In this document: one piece after another, positions 34,351-46,123 of the stretch
Layout: each line of letters begins with the position of its first letter
How positions within the stretch are numbered: position 1 is the first letter of the stretch
NCBI GenBank assembly: GCA_963556195.1
Contig: OY744533.1
Coordinates: 42,448,937-42,512,936, forward strand
Source of the DNA: Sepiola atlantica
Lineage: Eukaryota; Mollusca; Cephalopoda; Sepiida; Sepiolidae
Direction: 5' to 3'
DNA: 64,000 nucleotides
Program-made: the position numbers and the translations under genes
The notes under the pieces: model-generated
Database searches by the model: none
Seen by the model: only the letters and a program-made list of their open reading frames with translations
What the model was told of the DNA's origin: nothing

Positions 34351-35426
34351 TAAGTAATCGACTCATTGGTTAATAATTTTCTCCTAGCAGTAGCAGTCGT
34401 AGAGATGCCGATCTTTTCTTCTTTTGTTTTGTTTGTGACTGGAATAACAGAAAAAATTTAAAAAAACAACAAATAACTCCATTATTTGCTCTGGGATTCG
34501 GTTTACGTTTTGTAGTAATTTTACAGTCAATCTGAATAAACTCCACCTTTCCTTCTGAACCCAGCAGGTTGGTATACACCTAAAAATCAGGCTTCAGTTC
34601 ACTTTAACGCACAAACACTTGATAAAGGGAATCGATCTCGCTTCTTTAATGTGTCGATTTTCTTCTATGACGCAACTTTCTGTACACATAGCTCTAACCT
34701 CTACTCGAACCTTAAGTAGAAATTTCCATTTTTAATACTATTTTTACACACGCAAGTTCAATATCGCTACACAAGTTGTGACAGTTCAAGTAGTTGTTTA
34801 CCTTGTATAAGTTTTTTTTAATAAAAACAACATATTCTGCTCGCGTAGTATTTTGAGCAACAACTGGTCGAGCATGTGGAATAATTTTATCTACCTCCTG
34901 GAAGATCTAAAAATTTGGTATGTAACTTGTATTGTGGCTCTGCATATTTCCATTTGTTGTATGTATTTTGTTCTATTTATCGTGTCGCAGTTATTACGTT
35001 TATCCATTTTTAGTTTAGAATGAAATTAAGGCCTATGTATGAAAAAAGACAGAAGATATATGCGTTCAAGAAATAAAGCATCCGTCAAATTACAAAACAC
35101 TTTTCTTCATTGGCTGCTATACAAGTGCTTAATATCGTAAACACCGAGTTATTCATGGTGTACATGCGTGTATACACCGGCAGGTGAAATTTTATGTGAT
35201 ACCGAGCACAAAATTATATGTAGCTCGTATGTGGAAACCTGACAGGTATTAACCTGTCAGGGTGGATTGGGGAGTGATGCAAATATAAGGATTACCTTAT
35301 GATCTTCAAAGTTTTCTCATGTAGTTTGATGTCATAGTCAAGAATCTATACACAAAGTTCAGACTTGTAAAACTATTCTATAAACATTTATTCATGAAAA
35401 TTTGACTTTTATAAATGAACCATGGC
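34351..35426. other. No recognised feature
   Basis: AT-rich sequence; no motif-bearing frame and no repeat partner noted in the window. Confidence 0.4.
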
Positions 35427-35814
35427 ACCGGCTGAACTTATGATTCCATTAGGATGAAACCTATACGTCCGTGGATAATAATTAAAAACATATTTATTAT
35501 CAAACAATTATTTATAGCCCCTTTTCGGATGGGTACCTTTAAGAAAAATGATGTAAGCTGTCTAATCTAAGCTTCAATTCGAAGTTCCTGTCCACGCGAT
35601 TTGTTATGATGGCTGACTATATTCTCCGCTTTATGACATGAATAGGGTTTATTTCTCGGCTTGTCGCATAGCTGTTAAAGTTGACCAATTGCTTAGAGCG
35701 CTTGGATTTTAGTTAAAAATAACTCACGTCCGGAGGCTCGAATCGTGCGACCGGCTGAACAGTTATCTTTATCTATTAGGATGAAACGTATACGTATGTG
35801 GACCATAATTTTTA

Positions 35815-35820
<6 letters not shown>
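35427..35820 (+). mobile_element. Composite tRNA-derived SINE, locus 2
   Basis: The body (GGATGAAACCTATACGTCCG, TCTAATCTAAGCTT, AGGGTTTATTTCTCG) is followed by a tRNA-like head at about 35675-35755 (GACCAATTGCTTAGAGCG; B box GGCTCGAATCGTG) and the start of a second body. The order body-head-body matches locus 1 at 9552-10040; the first head is missing. It ends in a (TA)n tract (35821-35854). Confidence 0.7.
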
Positions 35821-35854
<34 letters not shown>

Positions 35855-35859
<5 letters not shown>

Positions 35860-36573
35860 AGACATCGATATCTTAACCCTTAGAACATACAAACAAGTTT
35901 CAATGAAGCTTAAATCTTTCACAACATCTAAAGACACAATTCAAATTTCCTTAGATTGCAGCTGGGGTCACTAGGGGTAATTATCGATTTGGTTCATAAA
36001 ATAACTGTAATATATTAAAACGTAAAATACGACATTTATTTTTTTAATACATTTTCTCCGTTACATCAAAACCAAAAATAAAATTGACCCAAAAATATAC
36101 GTGTAGAATGTATTAAAAAAAGTTTTAAACATTTAAATAATTATTTTTATTAATATTTTAAGATTTAAAATAAGTAAAGGCAAACAGGAATTTGTTTCGA
36201 TTCTTTAAAGCCATTTGTCGTTTTACAGAAACGGTATAAAATACAGCGTCAACACGCAGGGTTTTTTTAAGAACACACATTATGTAACAGCATTCTCCCC
36301 ATACACATGACATATCTTTATGCCGATTTCTGTAGCTTTTATTTCTTTTCAGTAGTAAAAAAAGCATCAGATGTCGGTAGTGCTCTGCTTGATCTTCCAT
36401 TTCAAGGCCTGAAATACAAGTAAAAATGTAAGAACTCCCCTGTTCGGATTCTTATTACACACTGACGCTAACATACTCGCTACAGCAAATACAGGATTTG
36501 GAGAATAGGAATATAAAACAATCTTTAGACGGAAAGATGACATTAAAAAAACGAACGAACTCTTGAGCCAATA

Positions 36574-36575
<2 letters not shown>
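35855..36575. other. No recognised feature
   Basis: AT-rich DNA with random frames only. Confidence 0.4.
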
Positions 36576-36576
<1 letters not shown>

Positions 36577-36633
<57 letters not shown>

Positions 36634-36644
36634 ATGTATATACG

Positions 36645-36693
<49 letters not shown>
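36577..36693. repeat. (TA)n microsatellite, interrupted
   Basis: Two TA runs of about 50 and 45 bases joined by a TG/TACG-containing bridge. Confidence 0.95.
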
Positions 36694-36696
<3 letters not shown>

Positions 36697-37217
36697 CTGC
36701 TGAATTTCTTGTCTATTCTGGGTGAAAGACTATAGCTATGATAATTCTAATAAAAATGCCCTGAATGTCCGTATAAAACTGCACTTAACCGAAAGTTAAT
36801 GATTTGTTTTATTATTAGATTAATGAACGTGTTTCCGTGATTCTCGGAAATCCATGACCGCTATATCAGGTCAACGAACGAATGAATCGCGCAAGATAAT
36901 TCATTAAGTATAGAAACAGTTTTACTATTTCCCATTCACACAGACTCTCGAAAAAGGTGTGGATGTCCGGTCAGAAATGAATGTGTACTGTCGTCAACAA
37001 CACTTTTCTTTTGGTTTCTCCTTTTTTTATTCTTCAATAATAGCAACACGGAAATCAAACAACAAGCGATGAATGTCTACTTGACTTCAATCTATACATT
37101 AGCACACACAGTGATAAACTCTTCTAATCTTGGGTTTCCGGAAATTGGAACCACGAGAAGGAATTTCCGGACAGCATACTGAATAAAAAAATACATCAGA
37201 AATACTTCCAGGTATGG

Positions 37218-37218
<1 letters not shown>

Positions 37219-37272
<54 letters not shown>

Positions 37273-37292
37273 GAGAGAGAGAGAGAGAGAGA
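37219..37292. repeat. (TA)n(GA)n microsatellite
   Basis: About 50 bases TA then about 22 GA. Confidence 0.95.
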
Positions 37293-37293
37293 C

Positions 37294-37736
37294 TTTGAAA
37301 ATTGAGAAACAAAACAACTTGACGCGTGATTTTGATAAATCATTTTTTAATCTAATACAGACAATTTTTTTCTTTTTTTTTCTTTTTTTCTTCTTCATGG
37401 TCGAAGTCTTACGACGTAGACGAAAATCGATGATCTTCTGGTGTTATCGAAGAGACTGTTTTTTTATGTCCGATTTGTAGTGATGAGCGCTGACGTGCGT
37501 GCGTACAATAATGAGATAGGTGTTACTACAGTTAGAAACGTCGTTGAAATGATAAATTTTGAAAATTGAGCAACCCGACAACTTGATGCGTGATTTTGTC
37601 AAATGAAATATTTATTAAATCATTTTTTTATCCAAATTTTCGACTGTATAAACCCTTTTTCCTTTTTTTCTTCTTTTTTTTCTTTAATCATGGTCGAAGT
37701 CTTACGGCGTAGCCGAAGATCAATGATCTTCTGCTG

Positions 37737-37739
<3 letters not shown>
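37294..37739. repeat. Direct repeat pair, about 150-180 bp
   Basis: 37294-37444 and 37559-37739 share GAAAATTGAG, CAACTTGAnGCGTGATTTTG, CATGGTCGAAGTCTTACG and ATGATCTTCTG, with 110 unrelated bases between. The second copy runs straight into (TA)n; the first is preceded by (TA)n(GA)n. Probably two insertions or a tandem duplication of one element end. Confidence 0.75.

Positions 37740-37812
<73 letters not shown>
37737..37812. repeat. (TA)n microsatellite
   Basis: About 75 bases of pure TA between the direct repeat and PLE-A copy 2. Confidence 0.95.
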
Positions 37813-37814
<2 letters not shown>

Positions 37815-37815
<1 letters not shown>

Positions 37816-38480
37816 TGTAGGTTTGTAATCCGAGGCTGGAGCAATGTGATATAGGTACCGGAAGGTGGAGAAGGTGAACAAAAACAAACGAGAAGAGAAA
37901 ACAAGAATGGAATCATTAATCAATGTATTAATATTTCACGTAAAACAGATTAAATACCGGAACAGTAAATAAAAAAGGAGGTTACTGTCAGGCAAATAAA
38001 AGTTCTGGAATGCGCTAAGTGTCAGAAGTTCTACATCGGTAGCACCGTTAGGAGTCTGCACCAACGCATTAAAGAACATCTGAACACCCACATTTCTTCC
38101 TTCCACAAACACTTAATATCATGTGGCAACACACATCGCTCTATTAGTGTCCGCATTCTCAAATCTGTCCGCAATGTCGGTCAGCTTCGAATTTCGGAAG
38201 CTATTCTAATCTCGAAATTTCATCCAACTTTGAATAACAGATACGAGTTGTCTTCCCCTTTCATCCTCTGATTCTTACATTCTTACACTCCCACCCCCAA
38301 CCTCCTTGCCTTTGCATCTTCAATTAATTTGCCCACCACCATCCACCCCACACCTCAATGCCTTTTATCCTGTATTTAATTTTTACATAGTTTCATATTA
38401 ATAAGTTAAACATTATAATAATAGACATAAATATAAACAAGAATGGAGTAATATACACTTAATGTATAGATATGTAGGCC
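37815..38480 (+). mobile_element. Penelope-like element, family A, copy 2
   Basis: 37815-37970 is a diverged relative of the copy 1 terminal repeat (AGTGTA, CCnAGGCT, GCAATGnGAT, TTTCACG, GATTAAATACC). It is followed directly by a 5'-truncated endonuclease and a 3' tail that starts like copy 1's (CTCTGATTCTTACAT). It sits between two (TA)n tracts. The terminal-repeat-then-nuclease order is the same as in copy 1. Confidence 0.75.
38002..38271 (+). pseudogene. Truncated GIY-YIG endonuclease of PLE-A
   Basis: An 89-codon open segment begins mid-domain at CAKCQKFYIGSTVRSLHQRI and runs to a stop at the same place as copy 1. YIG is intact here. The conserved Arg (in HQRI), the H of KEH, and the Glu in ISEAILISKF are present. 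It lacks the GIY strand, start codon and zinc-finger linker, so it cannot work alone. No stop or shift is seen within the fragment, and it differs from copy 1 at about ten residues. Confidence 0.85.
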
Positions 38481-38481
38481 T

Positions 38482-38484
<3 letters not shown>

Positions 38485-38531
<47 letters not shown>
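38485..38531. repeat. (TA)n microsatellite
   Basis: About 47 bases of TA, between PLE-A copy 2 and the palindrome family. Confidence 0.95.
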
Positions 38532-38533
<2 letters not shown>

Positions 38534-38740
38534 TTTAGATTTTTCACTTATAAAATAGATCATTCAGTGAAGACCGGGGTTGTTCCAATAAAAAACAAGC
38601 TCGATGATACTCGATTACAGAGTACAGAGCATTTATATGTGATTTTATGAAGGCTTACCAAAGCATTCCTTTCAAGACACCAATGATCACCATTAAAGAT
38701 ATTTTTTCTTACAAATACTATTTATTCAAATTAAATGTTT

Positions 38741-38793
38741 TTTCCTACACGTGTTTCACTACCAAGCAGTTACTTGCTTGGCAGATCATCAGG
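38741..38793 (-). ncRNA. Hammerhead-ribozyme-like motif, left palindrome arm
   Basis: On the minus strand: CTGATGA, a 10-bp stem (CTGCCAAGCA with TGCTTGGTAG, one G-U), GAAAC, then ACGTGTA, which allows a 2-bp stem III and an H17 of A. The core order and spacing fit a minimal type I hammerhead. A single U on each side of stem II replaces the usual G-C closing pair, and stem I is not evident, so activity is uncertain. Confidence 0.4.
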
Positions 38794-39317
38794 GAAATTA
38801 AATGTCTGGAATACTGGTTTCAACTGCCGACAAAACACAATGTGGCGTTGTAATAGTTGAGGTCACTTAAGAAAAGGAGAGGAAAAAATAAAAATAAAAA
38901 TAAAAATAAAAATAAAAGTCAAACTTAAAAAGCAAGGAATAACGGTAAGAAAAGAAAATCCTAGAAAAGTCTTAGAAAAGTAGCTTGTGCATTATTTCTT
39001 CCACCAAGCCAACAAGCAAGTAGTCGGTCCCAAATACATTCAATAAGACCACACAACCGGAACAATGTGCGATAATACACTTTCACGTTAGCTGAATAAA
39101 TCCCCCCCCCCCCCACACAATAAAACAAAAGAATTAAATCATTCAAGATACCGCTCACAAGTTACCATTCCAATCCAATGATAGTATGGGAATTCTAAAT
39201 CCAACTTCTCACAAAGAAAAGTCAACACAAATGTTCGTCCGAGTTCAAAGAGTCTTATTTCAATTGTTGATTTATTACCCTTCGAAACAAACACACGACG
39301 AGTTGAATGTCAATCCC

Positions 39318-39354
<37 letters not shown>

Positions 39355-40563
39355 CTTCCATCAAGAAAAAATCTTAATATAGAAACTATTTATTCAAAAT
39401 ACTGTTTCTAAAAATATTTATTATTAAACCTATTCCTTATAGAAATTAATCATCTAGTGTCTGGGACGTCATTTTACATTTTGTGAAAATATCCTTCATT
39501 TAATTAACTGCCGAATTGTTATCGTTTTGTTGTTTAACGAAGCGAAAAAAGCCTTTGTTTTTAAAAAAATTATTCATATATCAAAAATAAACTGTTATTA
39601 TAAAAAGGCCTTCTACAAAAATCTAGTTATTATTTTAAATCATTTAAAATATTTCCTTAACGGCTGTGTCTGTTTGTAACTCTCTGTGGAGAATATTATT
39701 CTATATTCCATAAATAAATGTTACAACGGAATATCGTTATCAGAAATCTATTTTCTATTTTGAAAAAAAAACAAACTTTTTTTTAATGGACCGGTCCATC
39801 TTCTTGTCAACTTTACGGGAAAATATCACTCTTACTCATTAAATGACAGGAGACTTTATTATTACTAATTTAAAATCCCGTACAAAATACTTTTTTTATA
39901 AAATTCAATTGTTTCTATTTTTAGAAATTAATGGGGAAAAGTAATTAAGGAAAAAATAATTTTAAAAACATGCATGCCGACACGGACTTAATTTCTAAAA
40001 ATAGAAACAATTGAATTTTATAAAAAAAGTATTTTGTACGGGATTTTAAATTAGTAATAATAAAGTCTCCTGTCATTTAATGAGTAAGAGTGATATTTTC
40101 CCGTAAAGTTGACAAGAAGATGGACCGGTCCATTAAAAAAAAGTTTGTTTTTTTTCAAAATAGAAAATAGATTTCTGATAACGATATTCCGTTGTAACAT
40201 TTATTTATGGAATATAGAATAATATTCTCCACAGAGAGTTACAAACAGACACAGCCGTTAAGGAAATATTTTAAATGATTTAAAATAATAACTAGATTTT
40301 TGTAGAAGGCCTTTTTATAATAACAGTTTATTTTTGATATATGAATAATTTTTTTAAAAACAAAGGCTTTTTTCGCTTCGTTAAACAACAAAACGATAAC
40401 AATTCGGCAGTTAATTAAATGAAGGATATTTTCACAAAATGTAAAATGACGTCCCAGACACTAGATGATTAATTTCTATAAGGAATAGGTTTAATAATAA
40501 ATATTTTTAGAAACAGTATTTTGAATAAATAGTTTCTATATTAAGATTTTTTCTTGATGGAAG

Positions 40564-40596
<33 letters not shown>

Positions 40597-41119
40597 GGGA
40601 TTGACATTCAACTCGTCGTGTGTTTGTTTCGAAGGGTAATAAATCAACAATTGAAATAAGACTCTTTGAACTCGGACGAACATTTGTGTTGACTTTTCTT
40701 TGTGAGAAGTTGGATTTAGAATTCCCATACTATCATTGGATTGGAATGGTAACTTGTGAGCGGTATCTTGAATGATTTAATTCTTTTGTTTTATTGTGTG
40801 GGGGGGGGGGGATTTATTCAGCTAACGTGAAAGTGTATTATCGCACATTGTTCCGGTTGTGTGGTCTTATTGAATGTATTTGGGACCGACTACTTGCTTG
40901 TTGGCTTGGTGGAAGAAATAATGCACAAGCTACTTTTCTAAGACTTTTCTAGGATTTTCTTTTCTTACCGTTATTCCTTGCTTTTTAAGTTTGACTTTTA
41001 TTTTTATTTTTATTTTTATTTTTATTTTTTCCTCTCCTTTTCTTAAGTGACCTCAACTATTACAACGCCACATTGTGTTTTGTCGGCAGTTGAAACCAGT
41101 ATTCCAGACATTTAATTTC

Positions 41120-41172
41120 CCTGATGATCTGCCAAGCAAGTAACTGCTTGGTAGTGAAACACGTGTAGGAAA
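41120..41172 (+). ncRNA. Hammerhead-ribozyme-like motif, right palindrome arm
   Basis: Mirror copy of the motif at 38741-38793, here on the plus strand: CTGATGA at 41121-41127 and GAAAC at 41156-41160. A version with the same core and a stem of at least 9 bp lies on the minus strand near 48530-48575 in the second family copy. Confidence 0.4.
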
Positions 41173-41271
41173 AAACATTTAATTTGAATAAATAGTATTT
41201 GTAAGAAAAAATATCTTTAATGGTGATCATTGGTGTCTTGAAAGGAATGCTTTGGTAAGCCTTCATAAAAT

Positions 41272-41272
<1 letters not shown>

Positions 41273-41342
<70 letters not shown>

Positions 41343-41395
41343 GTGTGTATGTATATATGTGTGTATGTGTGGGTATATGTATGTGTATATATTTA
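41273..41395. repeat. (TA)n with TG-rich end
   Basis: About 60 bases of TA, then TATG/TGTG variants. Confidence 0.95.
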
Positions 41396-41699
41396 TAATC
41401 CCTAAATTAAAGTTTAAAATTTAATAAAATAAAAAATTAAAAAATTAAAAATAAATAAATAAATAATAATAACAAAAAAAACTAAATAAATAAATAAAAT
41501 AAATTTAAATAAATTAATTCTAGGAATATTATACCTTTAAAATAAATATGTATTTAGAAATTTACACTTTATATGTTTATATTTTTGTATCTTTTTAATC
41601 TCTTAATCCCCCCACCCCTTTCCAACGGTTTCTTCCTACTCTCATGATGTTAATTCTTTCCACAATTGATTTCAATTTTTCAAGTTTTAATTCTAACCA
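41396..41699. other. No recognised feature
   Basis: A/T-only runs (AAATAAAT type) to about 41515, then nondescript AT-rich DNA. Confidence 0.4.
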
Positions 41700-42435
41700 T
41701 ATGACAACAGAATAGATAGTACACAACTCTCCCCACACACAAAACTGGTAATCGTGAGGGAATGGTATCAGGAGGAACGAATGTATACTGCACGGCCTTC
41801 CCACTGAAGAGGAGGTAATGCCTGGGAGGAATGTATCATGACCAATGAAAATATACTACAGAGAATTAAATAAGCATAAACTGTTTTAATGTCAATATAG
41901 TTAGAATAGGTGGAATAAACTTTTACATTTATTTATTTAGATAACATTAAAATCATGGCAAGTTTCATTGTCCACGAGAAACGCCTAAATGAAAATTGGC
42001 TAGTAAAATTTAGTCGCCGTCTTTATAAACAAAGATGAATATGCTGGCTAAGGAAGAACGATAACTTCAATAATTTTCTAGTTAAAACATACATGTTTAT
42101 TATGAACTTGAGTTATCGTTCTTCCTTAGCTAGTATTATGGTGAACGAACATATACTACACTGCCCCCCCCCCCCACTGGACAGAGGATAATATAATGAT
42201 GAACAAACATTACTTCCCTCCACTCAAAAAGGAGGAAGTTATTCTTGCGTGGACGGTCTTATGAGAACAGAACCGATACTACACTACCCCCCCCCCCCTT
42301 AAAAGATATTCTGACTAAATCGATACTTAGGTTTTTTTTTATTCTGGGAGAACACACTTAAAAACGGAGGAGGTAATTCCTGTGAGGACAGTCTTATGAC
42401 AATAGAACCGATACTACACTACACCGCCCATTAAA
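41700..42435 (+). repeat. Dispersed satellite S, locus 2
   Basis: Units of about 75-110 bases share GAGGAGGTAAT, a GTCTTATGA or GTATCATGA word, ACAGAACCGATACTACACT and a C-run. At least four units are seen (about 41700-41865 and 42126-42435), interrupted by unrelated DNA that includes a 24-bp-arm hairpin. Similar units lie at 46740-47030 and 19687-19815. Confidence 0.75.
42044..42133. repeat. Hairpin with 24-bp arms
   Basis: Left arm 42044-42067 pairs with 42110-42133 with two mismatches; the shared core is GCTAAGGAAGAACGATAACT. The loop is about 42 bases. It ends where the next satellite S unit starts. Confidence 0.85.
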
Positions 42436-43457
42436 AAAGATTCCAATTAAATGATTGTTTTGTTGTTTTTTTTTATTTAAAAATGCCTAGTCTCAAAGAA
42501 ATATTTTTTATGGTTCCCTGGGTTTTTTGGCTAAGATCAAAGTGTAGTATCTGTTCTTAAACATCTCAGCGATATTTGACACTTTACTAAAGCCGGAAGT
42601 AAATTATCTCCCTTGAAAATTAAATGCTAAATAAGTTTTTAAACGCTATCATTTCTTTTATAAAATCTCTTTATTTTATTTTATTGATAATTATAATAAT
42701 AGTACTATCGATAAAACGATTGCATATGTAGAAGAAATTTGACAATACAAAATAGAAAGATATATTACAAAATATTAATTCATTAAAAACTTAAAAATAA
42801 ATAAATATGCACATGTGCAAAATCGAGATCAGTTTGAGTGAGTTGGAGATGCCAATATATAGGATATTTTAATCTATTTTAATATCATTGGAATTAAATA
42901 ATCCTAACGTGTTTTCATGTTAATATGGTTAGGATAGACCAAAAAAACTTTCGTATATATTCATTTAGATATATCATAAAAAAGTAATTGTTTATTAAAG
43001 GCATTGTGGAAATTGGCATTCTTATATATTTCTGTGGAAAACCATCCCAATGCATACTTTGAAAATAAAACCGGTGTATTTTAACATATACCAATGAGAA
43101 AAGTTAGAACAGCTTTGTTCAAAGTTGTGAACCTTACAATATTTATATAACAGTGCTCACTAACAAGTAGAGCCGTATATATTTTTAAAACTATTTTATC
43201 ATACAAATATATTCTGCTACACATACACTAATGTTTGTACCAAATAAATATTTAAGTATTAGCAAGCAAAGGTATAAACAAAACAAACATACGTATAACA
43301 ATGCACGTCAAAACTGGATACATATTAAGAATATTTAGAGGCCTTTTGTAGTCCAGGAAGTTCTGCATGAGTGAAGGTGGCATTGAGGGACACGTGCATG
43401 CCGATATGCACCAAAGCACTTAATTGATGATAAGGGATTTTGTCAAAAAGTGGTAGT

Positions 43458-43460
<3 letters not shown>
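42436..43460. other. No recognised gene
   Basis: AT-rich; near 42543 AGTGTAGTATCTGTTCT is an inverted scrap of satellite S. Confidence 0.4.

Positions 43461-43506
<46 letters not shown>
43461..43506. repeat. (CA)n microsatellite
   Basis: About 46 bases of CA followed by a short TC run. Confidence 0.95.
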
Positions 43507-43510
<4 letters not shown>

Positions 43511-43765
43511 CTCTCTTTCACACATATATACATACATGAAAAACACAGACATATGTGTGTGTACATGTGTGTGTATTTCCTTGAAGTATGCTGTATTAAA
43601 ATATGCACTGCCTTTTTAAAACTTCGCATGGTTTCATCCGTCTGATTAGGTCAAAAGTGTGAAACAATATTTCAAGTTCATATCGATCGATAACGAGCTT
43701 TTCAATCCGCCGGAAGACATGTTCAAGAATGAATGAAATGTTATATTTGACGACTCACGTAATTC

Positions 43766-45280
43766 AGGAATGATTCAGATGGATCAATTAGATTTCAGGC
43801 ACCCCTAAACAAGCAAATACGTAATGGAAAGATTCGGGTTTACACCGGTTGCTTTCACGTCCGGTTACTCGCGCAACCACATTGAACATTTAAGCAGATG
43901 GATAATACTCAACACTTTTTTTAAATTCAAACTATTCTGTGTTGCTTTGTTTTTCGTATTTATTTTAAGAAAAAAGGGGATGTATCAAAAAACATCGAAG
44001 AGATTGTTTTCTCTAAGCAAAATATATAAACAAAATAACATTTAACAAATACATAATTTTATTTACAAAAGTATAAACATACGAAATCGCACACACATTG
44101 CCGCTTATTTCTTGTAAAACTTTTCTTTTAATTTAAACTATTTTTAGTTGTTTGGATTTTCGTATTTATTTTTAAAAAAGAGGGGTATATTAAAAAACAT
44201 TGCAGAAATCGTCTCTTGTCTCCCCACGAGGGCGGAGTTAGGCATAAGGTCAATTTTTAATTCGTTTAATTTTTGTAAATTTTAGAGATTAAAATAAAAT
44301 AAGTTTACAAATGTTTTTTTCTGTAATCAAAATGTATAAAAAAACGAAATAACATTTAACTTTTTAATATTTAACCTTTTCTGCGTTGTTTTACTTTGCG
44401 TATTTATTTTAAGAATAGGTGGTATATTAATAAACATTGCAGGGATCGTGTATCTATTTATTTGTCTCCCCACAAAGGCGGAGTTAAGCACAAGGTCGGT
44501 TTTTAATGTAGAGTGACGTTTTTTTATTAAAACTATTCGTTTAATTTTTGTAAATTTTAGAGATAAAAAAAATAAGTTTACAATTTTTTTCTGTAAGCAA
44601 AATGCATAAACAACAAAAAATAACTTTTTGAAATTAAAACTATTCTGTGTTGTTTTGTCAATATCTTTCCTGTCTCCACTCAGTGAAAAAAATCCTTCTA
44701 GACTGAGGCAATTTTTATTTTTGTCCCAATGCAGAATAATTTTAATTAAAAATAATTTACTTTTTAATCTTTAAAGTTTACAAAATTCTCACGACTAGTT
44801 TTAATTTAAAAAAAGAAACACCCTCCATTAAAAACCGACCTTGTGCCTAACTCCGCCCTCGTGGGGAGACAAGTAAATAGTGACACGATATCTGCAATGT
44901 TTTTTATATATTTCTGTAAATAAATACGAATAACCAAACAACGCAGAATAGTTTTAATAAAAAAGGTGTTTACAAGCAAAAAATTACCAATGTGTGCGCG
45001 ATTTCGTATGTTCATACTTTTTTTTAAATGAAATTATGTATTTGTTAAATGTTTATTCGTGTGTTTATACATCTGCAATTTTGTTTTAAATAAATACAAA
45101 ACACAAACAACACAGAATAGATTTAATTTAAAAAATGTTTTGAATATTATCCATCTGCTTCCAGGTTTAATGTGCGTACGTGAGTTACCGGACGTGAAAG
45201 CAACCGGTCTCAATCCGAATCTCTCTTTTACGTATTTGCTTGTTTTATGGTGCCTCAAATCTAATTGATCTTTTCAGATT
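43766..45280. mobile_element. Family F: foldback with tandem inner units
   Basis: The outer arms match in reverse: about 43766-44050 and 45030-45280 (GATCAATTAGATTT, CAAGCAAATACG, GCAACCGGT..., GTTGCTTTCACGTCCGGT). Inside, plus-direction units of about 240 bases (starting near 43925, 44150 and 44385) each carry CGTATTTATTTTnA and an inverted CGGAGTTAnGCnnAAGGTC block. From about 44780 onward the same block reads in the opposite direction (AAAAACCGACCTTGTGCCTAA). Fragments of the family occur at 3410-3620 and 30795-30885. Nothing in it codes for a recognisable protein; the mirrored 73-74 codon frames simply reflect the arms. Confidence 0.7.
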
Positions 45281-46047
45281 TCTTAAATTAAAAGATAGAG
45301 ACCTTATCAAAGAAATGAGACGTAATATAACAATTAATATTTTGTTAAATATATCTACTCTATAAAATTAGGTCGAGAGGATCTTTAAAGTCAACCCCAA
45401 ATAGCATTTAAGCTGACAAACTGATATTTTATTCTGAGTATGTAGGCCTTTGTGGAAAATTATCATTCTGTGTCATGTGCCATGAACATTGAAATTCCAA
45501 TGTATTTAATCGCTTACATATTCTATCCGGCCCAATATTTTTTTCTGTGGTAGAAAGACTTCTGAGGCACCGCTGTCGGTCAGCATGAAATGGTTTACAC
45601 TTCAAAACTGTTACAAAAATATTCATACATTTTTACCTTTATTCATTTTAAATAAATATATTTTTATATATGCATTACGACGTATACACGTCGATGCATT
45701 TATTTCATTCCCTCCTTTTCGCTGCGGGCTTATCAGCTTAATTAATTTAATTATTTAGTGACCAAACTATTCCTTAATGATCTAATGAACTTTTGGAATA
45801 ATATTTGAAACATTCCTCCATACTTTGTTAAATGAAAAATTGAAACAAAATCGTAAAAAGGCGTAACCACTTTAAACGTTATATTATCTGTAAATACATT
45901 AATACCTACTTCCGGTTTGATACAGTCTCCGTACAGACAGAGAGATCGGTTCAGTACGCCATTTTTTCCTTTCCGATTAGAGAGCCACTATATTTTTAAA
46001 TAACAATTGAAATACATTTAATTCCCTTTTTTACGTATTAATTTCTC
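45281..46047. other. No recognised feature
   Basis: AT-rich; no motif-bearing frame. Confidence 0.4.
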
Positions 46048-46123
46048 GTGGTCATTTGGTTAGAGCGCTTACTTGCGGAGTTTAGGGTGATTCTATAACT
46101 GGGTTCGAATATTGCGACCGTCT
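46048..46123 (+). mobile_element. tRNA-derived SINE head
   Basis: TGGTCATTTGGTTAGAGCG (A box region) and CTGGGTTCGAATATTGCG (B box) lie 50 bases apart. The 3' side continues as ordinary AT-rich DNA without an acceptor stem, so it is a retroposon head. Confidence 0.6.

Larger units (their letters stand above)
38532..41279. mobile_element. Giant near-perfect palindrome (PLE-like foldback), copy 1
   Basis: Left arm 38634-39930 and right arm 39989-41279 are reverse complements of about 1.29 kb with a 58-base spacer. The only differences I could find are homopolymer lengths (33 versus 29 in the A-run, 13 versus 12 in the C-run). Two open frames (62-68 codons) recur identically in both arms, but they show no motif. 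The left side has a 100-base extension (38532-38633) absent on the right; that extension recurs in copy 2 at 48309, so it belongs to the family. Each arm holds a hammerhead-like motif. (TA)n bounds both ends. Confidence 0.9.

Noticed and set aside
39186..39377. Identical frames in both palindrome arms (39186-39377/40507-40728 and 38647-38853/41060-41266)
   Set aside because: Identity reflects the palindrome. One ends in poly-lysine from an A-run; none shows a protein family signature.
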